DNA of 64,000 bases from Choristoneura fumiferana (GCF_025370935.1 NC_133491.1:1348869-1412868); one strand, 5' to 3'; positions 44,772 to 56,911 are shown, counted from the first letter of the stretch. Program-made: numbers and translations. Notes: generated by a model from the sequence alone, not told the origin.

Positions 44772-45479
44772 TGTAGCACTTGTATTGTGGCCCCGGCAGA
44801 TAAGCTAAATCATTATGACATATACCGTGAAAGCGTTCGACGGTGGGTCACGAATCAACTGGCTTCTAGCATTTTTTAGATAAAAATAACTCAGAAATAC
44901 TTCAGAAAGAGAGACTATCATTGAATACAATATTTATACGACACAGCATAATAGCCAAAATAAAGGAAGGACCAAGTATTACATAAAGGGCTGCCATGTA
45001 AAAGACCCACTCCGCCAGTATAGCATCCAATGGGACGCGGTGAAATATGAGAAGCAATCGTGCGTGAATGATGAATAAGGGAATACAGTGGATCTTAATG
45101 CAACTAGCGAGATAAAAAGGATTCATGCTTGGGTGACAGTAGTATAAATAGAGTAGAAAAAATAGGTCAGGAGAACAGGTGTGAGAAAAGAGTACGCACA
45201 ATTGCATCTCTACTGATAAATGCAGCAATCAACAATGTCGCGGCATAGGAACGGATATAGATAGCAGAATACAGTCAGTAAGATTTTTTATCTAAACTTA
45301 GCTGATTTTTGTTGAAAAGGGATTAAGTGATCATTGCGTGATATGATATTTCAGTTTATGTGGATATTTTATATTGAGGTGTGCGGGTAGACAGAACATT
45401 ATAATAAAGCAGTCTAAGCCTAAGCCTAAGCTCAACCTTGGTGTATTACTTTTACGCGTCCCGGTCCCATACTCTGACA
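44772..45479 (+). mobile_element. Probable 5' LTR, copy 1
   Basis: Begins tgtagcacttgtattgtggc and ends ccatactctgaca (TG...CA). It has a TATA box, tataaata, at 45143 and a poly(A) signal, aataaa, at 45403, and is followed at once by a primer-binding site at 45480. No matching 3' LTR and no gag/pol frame is found downstream, so this is a relic or a non-coding derivative. A 108-codon minus-strand open frame (44902-45228) lies inside the LTR and is not thought to be a gene. Confidence 0.55.
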
Positions 45480-45537
45480 TGGCGCAGTCGGTAGGATACG
45501 AACCTACGCTTCCACAGGGAATCTGATTTCCACTCAG
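45480..45537 (+). other. Primer-binding site-like tRNA-Ser complement
   Basis: tggcgcagtcggtaggatac then gaacctacgct and gggaatctgatttc. It reads as the complement of a tRNA-Ser 3' part including the added CCA, continuing back through T arm, variable arm and an anticodon stem-loop (minus strand tctga, loop gtggaaa, tcaga). Normal primer sites use about 18 nt. Either an unusually long primer match or a processed tRNA-Ser fragment. Confidence 0.6.
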
Positions 45538-46514
45538 AGAGAGACAGTTTAATCCAGCTTCTTTCGATTTACCAACGGTATACAGGTACATACAAATGAA
45601 AACCTATCCTTAAAGGGGTAAGGGATTTAAGGGATTTTACCAGCCAAGCTTCGTATAGATGATAGTGAGTTAGTGAGTATTTAATTATGGATCGAAAAAG
45701 CAAACTTATAGTGAATATAGCAATAAATACAAAACATAAACTGGATGTACAATAAAAATACTCGAATAATATATTCTTTTATCGTGAAACTAATAAAACA
45801 AACCGGACTTAACCTAAATATACCTCGGCTAAAGCTACAAAAGAACTATTCCGAGCCCAGAACAGCATTATCTACATTTTATTACAAAAGGTGAAAGGGC
45901 CAGATAATAATTGGGTCGAAGCGATCTCAGACAGAGGATGAAATGAAATATCACGCTCAATTGTACCGACTTTGGTATTCATTTATGTTGATGGCGAATT
46001 GTATCACTTTGGTATAAGAGGATCCCTTCTCGGTGGATCTTTCACATCTTTAATTACAGTAGCGTTTATTTATTACACTGTCGTAATTTATTTGTACCCA
46101 TTTTTCGGTTCATTCATCGTAAAAGTTAAAACTTAACCTAAGACGTTATAATTTTTCTTCAAATAATCAAATATCAAACTTTAAGATACAATACAATGTT
46201 GCTTGAAATCCCACTCCAATTATCGAATATACTTTAAATTCATTCTTAAGATAACAAAATTACAAAATCGAACCTATGAAAAAAGAATGAAATAAAAGAA
46301 AAAAGGGATATGATGGGACTGAAAAAGGGATGGCAGCATGAGTGATTATATAGGTATCATAAATAAACCTGTTCTATTGCGGCTCAAAGCCACAGAATCA
46401 ACCAACACGGGATGGTTTGAGCAAAAAATTAATTGACTATTACTTAATTACTTCTCGTTTGAAAGGTCAACAAAGTTAATTTCGTACTATTTCTTTACAT
46501 CTAACCTCTTTTAA

Positions 46515-48526
46515 CTATATCGTCGTATCCTACGATAAGAGCCACAATTACAAAATGCTCACTTTTCAGGAGAAGCATTTTGTGTTTCTTTCAAAATATA
46601 AGTAGTGAATTGATAATTTTGCAATTAAATAATGTGTATTAGGGTTCTAGGGTTCCGTTAAAACAAATTATGTTCTTAATGATACTTATAGATAGATTTT
46701 GTCCTTTAAATCCTTTTTCGCCGACTAAATGAGTTTTAAGGGCATAAGCTACATTGTGCTTTTATCGTCGAAAAATTCGAGCCACAACTACCATTAGGAC
46801 CAAATTGTAGTTGTTAAAAATATTGCGTTCAACATTTTTTAATTTTAGTATTTTTCTTGTAATACAGAAAGAAGTGGCAAATAAGAAAAATATTTATTTT
46901 ATTTCTAAGATTTTTTAAATCATAAAGCGTAGGTACGTAGCCACAGTGATTCTCTTAAATAAAACAAGTCCCATTTAAGGAAGCATAAGTGAAACTAAAA
47001 AAAAATCATACTTAAATAAATATTTAACTTCTGAAACTCAAAATATTCTCTACGCTCTTAATATAAAAATAAAATTGCACATTATTATTCACTCAGTCTT
47101 CAGTACTCATTGGGGATCTTTACTTATTCTTTCTCATCGTCTGTATCACCCGCAGTAGCAACACCTCTTTCTCATGAGGTAACGTTGTAAAAAGTCATGA
47201 AATCCTTCAGGTTTTTTTTTATTTTATTTTTTGATTGATACAAAGATACTGTCTTTATTCACTTTTATAGGGTCCGTGCTGCTCTTGCAATATTTGTAAC
47301 TACACTCCTTCCCTCTATTCGCCTTTATTATATAAGTCGTTATTGTTTTCTGTCGTCGCGAAAATCGTAACTAAGTATATAATTGGTACTAGGGACCAAA
47401 TATTGGACAGTGGTAAGTTAAGAAAATAAAGATTAACTACATTTCTTTAAAGACAACGTTTCATTATTTCTTAATGTGGGAAAAGTTTTTTTTGACATTC
47501 AAAAGTGCTTGTTATAGCCTAAATTGAATAAAGATATTTTGACTTTGACTGGAATATTTACAGACTGTTACCGACAACAATAGCGGGCTTGAATGTTTAA
47601 GCAAACCAAGTTAATCGCAGCGCAGATTTTTTGTCAGAGCTACAACACATAAATAGAAGACAAATTGATGAAGACTGAATTTTAAATAAACTCAGATGCA
47701 TTAAAAGCAGTAGCCATCATTGTACAAATTAAACGAAGAAATAAATGTTGTGATATAATTTTGGAAACTTTCCCGGAGTCACACCGAAGTTTTTGTCAAC
47801 TTGAAAACCTTCAACTTCTCGCTACTAACCTATACCTACTGATTATATTTTGCATAATGTCATCGTCGAAGAAAAAATTACGAATAATTTCTTCTCTCTG
47901 CATAACTATATCATCTTAAACTTCATCGGTTTCTTTTTTTTCTACTAGGATAAAATTTTCATTTGACACGGAATTGAAGCTAACTCCAAAATTGTCTTTA
48001 ATCATTGCACATTCTACATTTTCGCAGTTTTTTCTTCGGTGATGTCATCAGGCGAAAACAATTCAGCAGTAGCAGAAAGTTAAACTTTTTCAAGTTGACG
48101 AAAACTTCGGTGTTGCTCCTGGAAGTTTTTCAAAATATATCACCAATATTTTTTTTTCGTTTTATTTAAAATTCGGTCTTCATCTTTGTCTTCTATTTAT
48201 GTGTTGTAGCTTTGATAAAATCTTGCGATTAATTTGTTGTTTCAACATCAAACCCGCTGTTGTTGTCTGTGACGGTCTTAAATAATAAGAAATACTGAAC
48301 GATGTCTTTAAAAAAATATGCTTAGGTAATCTTTATTTTCTTAACTTAGGTACACTGTCTAAAATATGGTCCCGATTGTTAACAAATAATCTAGTCTTGT
48401 TCTTTTCAGGTTCTACTCTGAACTTCTCGTTTTATTTTTTCTGTAAATATAAATTAAAAAGCACAGGCATAACATTATTAATAATAAAACAGTCACAGAA
48501 ACCATGCCGAATTTTTATAAGAAACC
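46515..48526. mobile_element. piggyBac-like element, left part (copy 1)
   Basis: Follows TTAA at 46511-46514. The left inverted end is ctatatcgtcgtatcctacg then ataagagccac. It runs into the N gap. The complete version is 52547-55563. Confidence 0.5.
47485..47572 (+). mobile_element. LINE 3' end with (TTTGAC)n tail
   Basis: ttttgacattcaaaagtgct, tgttatagcctaaattgaat and aaagatattttgactttgac. It interrupts one arm of the internal palindrome. Second copy at 53525-53597. Confidence 0.75.
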
Positions 48527-48626
48527 NNNNNNNNNNNNNNNNNNNNNNNNNNNNNNNNNNNNNNNNNNNNNNNNNNNNNNNNNNNNNNNNNNNNNNNNNN
48601 NNNNNNNNNNNNNNNNNNNNNNNNNN
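48527..48626. other. Assembly gap, 100 N
   Basis: Exactly 100 N, a conventional placeholder for a gap of unknown size. The flanking contig ends carry the same 5.97-kb sequence. Confidence 0.99.
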
Positions 48627-50347
48627 ACAGGTGTATAAAAGTACAATACGGCTCTTTATGCGAGTCTGAAACGTGAATAATATCAGCGATATATTTTTCG
48701 TCCCACATTCATCAATAGCCGAACGGCTACCATTACAAGCTTTTTGCTTGTCGTTACTGCATATTTTCATCATACCAAATGATTTTCTACGTGGCTTTGT
48801 AAATTAATATTTCATGCGGTGTTAGCAATTCACATGTACTACACATAATTTGCTAAGGGATAGCTTTTTTGTAGTCCTCGACTCGACAAATACTGAATTG
48901 TGAAGAACCGATTGGAAAACAAAATAAATCACTATTTTAAACCAGTATTATTGTAGCAAAGTTTTTTTTTAATGCGACTGGATGGCAAACGAGCAATACA
49001 ATCGAGGTATAGTAATAACTACAATTTATCGAATTTCAAGGCGTCTAAAGGATGAAAGTTCTAATTTGTAGAAGACAGCGTATTATCTACTAATACTGAT
49101 AGCATGACTCTTACTTTACTCAAATCCGCTAAACGTTAAAATGTATTTTTTACAAAAATTAATGGCTTTGCTCCAAACTTCTAATCTAAAATATGATTTA
49201 GGTTAAATTTGCTTACTTAAATGAAAGCACACAGCATTTATCCTAAACTGGGTCAAAGCGTTTACGAAATGCGCAACTTTATTTTACGATCAAAAGTTAC
49301 ACAAGTATAAAGGTAGGTGCTTTATTTATTACGCAATATGCATACAGGATTGAAGCATAATCGTTTCACGATCCCTGATCGGAATATTAATATAACGCTG
49401 TGTACTAATTACTATAACAATTTCGATTTCTCATCAAGCTTTACGATCCAATACTAAAGCTTAGATCCTTAGCATTTGTAATCCCGCATACAACGGACTT
49501 AGCGAGCGACTTAGGAGGACACCTCCTGACATTTGATAAGGGACATTACGCAGCTCCGCCTCAATTGTAAAATTCAATGGTATCCAAGCGAAGATAAGCT
49601 GTTTCCATCCCTAGTAAGATGTCAAACTGGTTTTCGATAACGTTGATTCTCTCTGAACCCTTACCGGCGATTTGCATGTGACCTGAACAATAGCAGGTCA
49701 GTAACAGTTTTTTAATATCAGAATAGCGAGTAAAGACGAAAATATATCAATACTACAAGACTAAAACTGTCTATTTTTTGTAAGACAAGAATGACGCATG
49801 GGTGCCATATTTCTGCTGATAATAGATATTTACACAGAAGAGCCATAAATGAAAAAATAACAATACAAATAAGTGGCACATGTTCGTACAAGTTATTTAG
49901 GCGACAGTATATTATGGTGACAGTAAATCAGTAACGCAATGTTAGGATAGGACTAAATGCTAAATGTACGTACAATCAAATGGATTGAGTAGCGACCAAC
50001 AGTGGAACCTTTTGCTAGCAAATGTTGAAATGTTTCTGCAATACCAGGCACCACCACGACCACAAAAAATACAAGTGCTACTAAACGACAACAAACTCAA
50101 ACTCACAATATTTATTGACAAGATAATCACACTACATCACAACAAAAACACAGTAAAAACATAAATAGGAGAAGAGAGGAAAATAAGAGATATTGTGCTG
50201 TAGTTTGATGCCAAAAGGACTCAGCTCAGCATGTGCCGTAGCCCTGTAACCAGAGCTGCAGCGCTGGTTTTCAGCTGAACCCCGGTGAGTGTGCACCCAC
50301 GTAACTGAACGCGTAATTATTGCGGGACATGAAAAAAAACTATATAT

Positions 50348-50378
<31 letters not shown>

Positions 50379-50807
50379 AAATCATGACAAATATAAGAAT
50401 TATAAAATACCTATAAACATATATATGCGTGGAAATTTGTACAAGAGGATTTAAAAATAAAATAAAAGAGTAGCAATAAATTCAATAACGACAATAATAA
50501 TATGAAACTATAATAAGTAAAATAAAATTAGGGACGCCTCAAGTAAGTTGGAACAACTCACATATTCATTCTACATGTTCAAAACAATCAACCTAAACCT
50601 ATAATTACAAACTAAGACAAAAAATTTTTTTACAAATTAATTATATATAACATAAACATAAAGATTTACAAATTAAATAATACAATAAGAATTTATTAAA
50701 AACAGTTATACAATAAAAAAAAATAAAAAAATGTCGAAAATCACAAAAAAAAGAAATAGAAATAGCAATCATATATATAATCGCAAAAAGACACAATGAT
50801 GTGGAAT

Positions 50808-51509
50808 TGTAGCACTTGTATGGTGGCCCCGGCAGATAAGCTAAATCATTATGACATATACTGTGAAAGCGTTCGACGGTGGGTCACTAATCAACTGGCT
50901 TCTAGCATTTTTTAGATAAAAATAAATCAGAAATACTTCAAAAAGAGAGACTATCATTGAATACAATATTTATACGACACAGCATAATAGCCAAAATAAA
51001 GGAAGGACCAAGTATTACATAAAGGGAAGCCATGTAAAAGACCCACTCCGCCAGTATAGCATCCAATGGGACGCGGTGAAATATGAGAAGCAATGGTGCG
51101 TGAATGATGAATACGGAAATAAAGTGGATCTTAATGCAACTAGCGAGATAAAAAGGATTCATGCTTGGGTGACAATAGTATAAATAGACTAGAAAAAATA
51201 GGTCAGGAGAATAGGCGTGAGAAAAGAGTACGCACAATTGCATCTCTGCTGATAAATGCAGCAATCAACAATGTCGCGGCATTGGAACGGATATAGATAT
51301 ATTATGCAGAATACAGTCAGTATGATTTTTTATCTATACTTAGCTGATTTTTGTTGAAAAGGGATTAAGGGATCATTGCGTGATATGATATTTCAGTTTA
51401 TGTGGATATTTTATATTGAGGTGTTCGGGTAGACAGAACATTATAAAAAAGCAGTCTAAGCTCAACCTTGGTGTATTACTTTTACGCGTCCCGGTCCCAT
51501 ACTCTGACA
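50808..51509 (+). mobile_element. Probable 5' LTR, copy 2
   Basis: Allelic counterpart of 44772-45479 with the same ends, a TATA-like gtataaatag and an intact primer site after it. The poly(A) signal position reads ataaaaaag instead of ataataaag. Confidence 0.55.
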
Positions 51510-51567
51510 TGGCGCAGTCGGTAGGATACGAACCTACGCTCCCACAGGGAATCTGATTTCCACTCAG
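51510..51567 (+). other. tRNA-Ser complement, copy 2
   Basis: Same as 45480-45537 but with acgctcccaca instead of acgcttccaca, one base closer to the tRNA-Ser complement as I recall it. Confidence 0.6.
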
Positions 51568-53435
51568 AGAGAGACAGTTTAATCCAGCTTCTTTCGATTT
51601 ACCAACGGTATACAGGTACATACAAATGAAAACCTATCCTTAAAGGGGTAAGGGATTTAAGGGATTTTACCAGCCAAGCTTTGTCTAGATGATAGTGAGT
51701 TAGTAGTATTTAATTATGGACCGAAAAAGCAAACTTATAGTGAATATAGCAATAAATACAAAACATAAACTGGATGTACAATAAAAATACTCGAATAATA
51801 TATTCTGTTATCGTGAAACTAATAAAACAAACCGGACTTAACCTAAATATACCTCGGCTAAAGCTACAAAAGAACTATTCCGAGCCCAGAACAGCATTAT
51901 CTACATTTTATTACAAAAGGTGAAAGGGCCAGATAATAATTGGGTCGAAGCGATCTCAGACAGAGGATGAAATGAAATATCACGCTCAATTGTACCGACT
52001 TTGGTATTCATTTATGTTGATGGCGAATTGTATCACTTTGGTATAAGAGGATCCCTTCTCGGTGGATCTTTCACATAGTCTTTAATTACAGTAGCGTTTA
52101 TTTATTACACTGGCGTAATTTATTTGTACCCATTTTTCGGTTCATTCATCGTAAAAGTTAAAACTTAACCTAAGACGTTATAATTTTTCTTCAAATAATC
52201 AAATATCAAACTTTAAGATACAATACAATGTTGCTTGAAATCCCACTTCAATTATCGAATATACTTTAAATTCATTCTTAAGATAACAAAATTACAAAAT
52301 CGAACCTATGAAAAAAGAAATGAATAAAAGAAAAAAGGGATATGATGAGACTGAAAAAGGGATGGCAGCATGAGTGATTATATAGGTATCATAAATCAAC
52401 CTGTTCTATTGCGGCTCAAAGCCACAGAATCAACCAACACGGGATGGTTTGAGCAAAAATTTAATTGACAATTACTTAATTACTTCTCGTTTGAAAGGTC
52501 AACAAAGTTAATTTCGTACTATTTCTTTACATCTAACCTCTTTTAACTATATCGTCGTATCCTACGAAAGAGCCACAATTACAAAATGCTCACTTTTCAG
52601 GAGAAGCATTTTTGTGTTTCTTTCAAAATATAAGTAGTGAATTGATAATTTTGCAATTAAATAATGTGTATTAGGGTTCTAGGGTTCTGTTAAAACAAAA
52701 TTTATGTTCTTAATGATACATTATAGATAGATTTTGTCCTTTAATCCTTTTTTCGCCGGACTAAATGAGTTTTAAGGGGCCATAAGCTACATTGTGCCTT
52801 TTATCGTCGAAAATTCGAGGCCACAACTACCATTAGGACCAAATTGTAGTTGTTAAAATATTTGCGTTTCAACATTTTTTAATTTTAGTATTTTTCTTGT
52901 AATACAGAAAGAAGTGGCAAATAAGAAAAATATTTTATTTTTATTTTCTAAGATTTTTTAATCATAAAGCGTAGGTACGTAGCCACAGTGATTCTCTAAA
53001 AAAAACAAGTCCATTTAAGGAAGCATAAGTGAAACTAAAAAAAAATCATACTTAAAATAAATATTTAACTTCTGAAACTCAAAATATTCTCTACGCTCTT
53101 AATATAAAATAAAATTGCACATTATTATTCACTCATCTTCAGTACTCATTGGGGATCTTTACTTATTCTTTCTCATCGTCTGTATCACCCGCAGTAGCAA
53201 CACCTCCTTTCTCATGAGTAACGTTGTAAAAAAGTCATGAAATCCTTCAGGGTTTTTTTTTATTTTATTTTTGATTGATACAAAGATACTTGTCTTTATT
53301 CACTTTTATAGGGTCGTGCTTGCTCTTGCAATATTTGTAACTACACTCCTTTCCTCTATTCGCCTTTTATTATATAAGTCGTTATTGTTTTCTAGTCGTC
53401 GCGAAAATCGTAACTAAGTATATTAATTGGTAATA

Positions 53436-54422
53436 GGGACCAAATATTGGACAGTGTAAGTTAAGAAGTTAAGATTAACTACATTTCTTTAAAGACAACG
53501 TTTCATTATTTCTTAATGTGGTGAAAGTTTTTTTTGACATTCAAAGTGCTTGTTATAGCCTAAATTGAATAAAGATATTTTGACTTTGACTGAATATTTA
53601 CAGACTGTTACCGACAACAATAGCGGGCTTGATGTTTAAGCAAACCAAGTTAATCGCAGCGCAGATTTTTGTCAGAGCTACAACACATAAATAGAAGACA
53701 AATTGATGAAGACTGAATTTTAAATAAAACTCAGATGCATTAAAAAGCAGTAGCCATCATTGTACAAATTAAACGAAGAAATAAAATGTTGGTGATATAA
53801 TTTTGGAAACTTCCCGGAGTCACACCGAAGTTTTTGTCAACTTGAAAACCTTCAACTTCTCGCTACTAACCTATACTACTGAATTATTTTGCATAATGTC
53901 ATCGTCGAAGAAAAAATTACGAATAATTTCTTCTCTCTGCATAACTATATCATCTAGAACTTCATCGGTTTCTTTTGTTTTCTACTAGGATAAAATTTTC
54001 ATTCTGACACGGAATTGAGCTAAACTCCAAAATTGTCTTTTAATCATTGCACATTCTACATTTTCGCCAGTTTTTTCTTCGGTGATGTCATCAGGCGAAA
54101 ACAATTCAGCAGTAGCAGAAAGTTAAACTTTTTCAAGTTGACGAAAACTTCGGTGTTGCTCCTGGAAAGTTTTCAAAATTATATCACCAATATTTTTTTT
54201 CGTTTTATTTAAAATTCGGTCTTCATCAATTTGTCTTCTATTTATGTGTTGTAGCTTTGAAAAAATCTGCGATTAATTTGGTTTGTTTCAACATCAAACC
54301 CGCTGTTGTTGTCTGTGACGGTCTGTAAATAATAAGAAATACTGAAACGATGTCTTTAAAAAAATATGCTTAGGTAATCTTTATTTTCTTAACTTAGGTA
54401 CACTGTCTAAAATATGGTCCCG
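53436..54422. repeat. Long imperfect palindrome with decayed ORF
   Basis: The left arm (53436-53925) and right arm (about 54085-54422) are inverses: gggaccaaatattgg/ccatattttagacagtg, acaacacataaatagaagac and gtcaacttgaaaa. The left arm also carries the LINE 3' end at 53525-53597. On the minus strand across the centre, one frame reads AELFSPDDITEEKTGENVEC, then FWSLAQFRVRMKILS, a stop, then TDEVLDDIVMQREEIIRNFF and FDDDIMQNNSVV. Protein family not recognised. Confidence 0.6.
53525..53597 (+). mobile_element. LINE 3' end with (TTTGAC)n tail, copy 2
   Basis: Second assembly copy of 47485-47572, with one A fewer in the aaaagtgct run. Confidence 0.75.
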
Positions 54423-54574
54423 ATTGTTAAACAAATAATCTAGATCTTGTTCTTTTCAGGTTCTACTTGAGACTTCTCGTTTTATTTTTCTGTAAATATA
54501 AATTAAAAGCACAGGCAAAACATTATTAATAATAAACAGTCACAGAAACCATGCCGAATTTTATAAGAAACCAT

Positions 54575-55530
54575 AAGAGAATAATATTCTAGCCTATTGG
54601 CCGACTGACAAGAAATTAGAAGGTAAATAGATATAATAATGCCAAATATACAGCGAAAAAGGCCTCAAGTGCCATAAGAACCCAAAATCAGACATGTAAA
54701 ATCACACCTTCCAAATAATTATTGTTATCAAAAAGCAATTATGTTCATTCTATGAAGCCGAAATGTTAGTAAACTGCCCAATATATCTTTAAAAAGCGAA
54801 TATTTGAGCAATAATTCAACAAAACATAATTCGTCCATAGAAAAAGGACACTACCGCAATTGTGGCCACACATTTGCTATACAAATAATATTGAGCTATT
54901 ACGCGATAGAAGACCGCAGTAGCCGTTCGGGCTTTATTCTAGGTAATATTAACTACTTCATTAAATTGTGTGAATTTCTTCATTAAACTATGTAAATATA
55001 TAAATAAGTAACCTAAAAAAAAAAAAATACAAAAGTAAACCTAAAATAAGTAATAAACAGAATCTGAATATTGAAAAAACTTTATAAATCAATTTCGCTA
55101 AATTTACTTGGTGTTTACTTCTTTTGTTCAGCGCCATCCTTTGTAACTATTTTCACTAGTGTAAGTCCTCGACGATTCGTTTTATGGTTTTCATTGTCAA
55201 TTAACGAAAAAATAGATGATCTTACAAATGAAATAAGCATTACGAATGCACGCCACTCTTCCGGCGCTGTCCGCCGAGTACCGCCGAAACGGCGCTTGCG
55301 CCCCCTCGTCGCACCCGCGTGTCTCCTTTTTGCACGCCGAATAAGGACAGCAGCGTATTTCTGGCTTTACTCCGCGTTAGAAGTGAGACATACGTAATTG
55401 TGGCTTTTTAAAATTATTTTTTTACTATTTAATAAAAAAATATTAAATTATAATTTTAAGTTATAAACATGTATCTTGATGTGTAGAATTTAATTTTACA
55501 ATAAAAACTAAAAGCCCTTATGGTGATAGT
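54575..55530. other. Right part of piggyBac-like element; no clear ORF
   Basis: An open frame of 108 codons at 55071-55397 includes a GC-rich arginine-rich stretch. No recognisable domain. I do not call it a gene. Confidence 0.35.
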
Positions 55531-55569
55531 GGCTCTTATCGTAGGATACGACGATATATAGGGTTAGTT

Positions 55570-56100
55570 ATAACACTTATTTTGAAGACTCAAGGTACCA
55601 TTGAGTTTCGCTTTATTTACCGACTGTGGTTGATGGATAAATAGATAAAAAAACTTAAATCACCACAACACATTCATGGCTCAACAATTATAACAATAAT
55701 AGTGACATAAAAACTAACATGGATGACTTAAAATGGTGAAGTTGAGATACAGCAAAAATTGCCACGTCATTCTAACTACGCTCATCAATTTCTCAAAATT
55801 TCTCTTACCCAAAAGGAAACCAACGGAGATCTAAATAGTTTCCTTCTACCCAATCGCGAACCTAGTTGTGAAAAGAAAGTGTCGAAAAAAAGCAATAACG
55901 CCCTGCCGTCTTTCAGGTAAGCCGAGATAAGGCTAAATTGAATTGTAATACAGTCTTGAGACCCAGAATTGAATTCACAATTCGGAATAAATATTAAATT
56001 TTATATTAGAATTTCCCTTACATTACGCTACTTTACGATGTCTAAGGTATAACAGGTAAACTTGTTTTTAGCATACCCCTACATACTTTCGAAGTCGTGT
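55570..56100. other. No recognisable feature
   Basis: AT-rich, no gene seen. Confidence 0.4.
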
Positions 56101-56103
56101 CAG

Positions 56104-56215
56104 GGTTCGACCCTCGGCTGACACTTCTGAGTTTTTTAGAATTTATATGCGATACATTTGAAATTTACCATGAACTTCACTGCGAAGGAAAATATCGCGA
56201 GCAAACTTGCGCATG
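56104..56215 (+). mobile_element. SINE-A, 3'-truncated, diverged
   Basis: gggttcgaccctcggctgac (box B region), cttctgagttttttagaatt, atttgaaatttaccatgaac and ctgcgaaggaaaatatcgcg follow the SINE-A order in plus orientation. Older than the minus-strand copy next to it. Confidence 0.65.
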
Positions 56216-56257
56216 CGAAATCTGTCATTTGATTGAGTAGTTACCGAACATTGATTT

Positions 56258-56572
56258 CATCATCCCAGCCTATATACGTCCCACTGCTGGGCACAGGCCT
56301 CCTCTCAGAACAAGAGGGCTTGGGCCATAGTTCCCACGCGGGCCCAGTGCGGATTGGGAACTTCGCACGCACCATTGAATCGCTTCGCAGGTTTGTGCAG
56401 GTTTCCTCACGATGTTTTCCTTCACCGCAAAGCTCGTGGTAAATTTCAAATGTAATTCCGCACATGAATTCCGAAAAACTCAGAGGTGCGAGCCGGAGTT
56501 CGAACCCACGACCCTCTGCTTGAGAGGCGATAGGTCAAACCACTAGGCCACCACGGCTTCTAACAACGCTCG
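56258..56572 (-). mobile_element. SINE-A, full length with TSD
   Basis: The 315-bp insertion is flanked by gaacattgattt (56246-56257, 56573-56584), a perfect 12-bp target duplication. On the minus strand it starts with cgagcgttgttagaagccgt and ends with the short tail gatga. The best-preserved copy in the window. Confidence 0.9.
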
Positions 56573-56689
56573 GAACATTGATTTAATCCCTGCAAATTGA
56601 TCACTGTAAATTTTATCTGCATATTTTACTCTATATTTGTTACTTTGTTTTGCTTGCTTTATTTTTATTCAAAGAATTGTAATAATATA

Positions 56690-56800
56690 ATTCCTCGTGC
56701 ATTATTTTTGGCAATGATAGTCTTTCTGAAAGCACTCGTAGTATAAAAAGTGACATGTAAAAAAAGCTTTTTCCAGCCTAATTACACAATAAAGGCCTTA
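56690..56800 (+). mobile_element. LINE 3' end fragment
   Basis: tggcaatgatagtctttctg, gaaagcactcgtagt and acacaataaaggcc resemble 35630-35765. Confidence 0.55.
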
Positions 56801-56911
56801 ACTTTTTTTGCCAATTAAAATACGAAATCCTAAACAGAGAGCAATGAATGAACTGAAACAATTTTATTACTTTGTTCACCCGCAAAGGTTGATTGATTTA
56901 ACATCCTATAG

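Larger units (their letters stand above)
42557..48526. repeat. 5.97-kb repeat, copy 1 (contig end)
   Basis: From acaggtgtataaagtacaat to gccgaatttttataagaaac and c at the N gap. It matches 48627-54572 along its whole length. Differences include a ~56-bp extra piece near 44030-44090, several 12-bp indels and many homopolymer indels towards the right end. Best read as the same locus represented twice. Confidence 0.9.
48627..54572. repeat. 5.97-kb repeat, copy 2 (contig start)
   Basis: Starts at the gap with acaggtgtataaaagtacaa, the same place where copy 1 begins after the hAT element, and continues past the point where copy 1 stops. It has a longer (TA)n run at about 50341-50378 and lacks ~56 bp present in copy 1. 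Confidence 0.9.
52547..55563. mobile_element. 3-kb piggyBac-like TIR element
   Basis: Left end ctatatcgtcgtatcctacg after TTAA (52543-52546). The right end ggctcttatcgtaggatacg then acgatatataggg precedes TTAG (55564-55567). With CCCTATA ends and a TTAA target this suggests piggyBac, with the left CC lost and the right TSD mutated. No full transposase is visible. The interior holds a long imperfect palindrome made from a duplicated coding fragment. Confidence 0.5.

Noticed and set aside
44902..45228. 108-codon minus-strand open frame retained in both copies (also 50938-51264)
   Set aside because: Hydrophobic but without a recognisable family. It lies inside a probable LTR on the opposite strand. 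Retention in both copies is not evidence of selection because the copies are probably alleles.
42557..54572. Genuine recent segmental duplication
   Set aside because: Copy limits coincide exactly with the N-gap edges, and copy 2 continues where copy 1 stops. Unmerged contig ends explain this more simply.
55071..55397. 108-codon open frame with a basic C-terminal part
   Set aside because: No recognisable domain. The GC-rich half is compositionally odd but lies inside a probable transposon.
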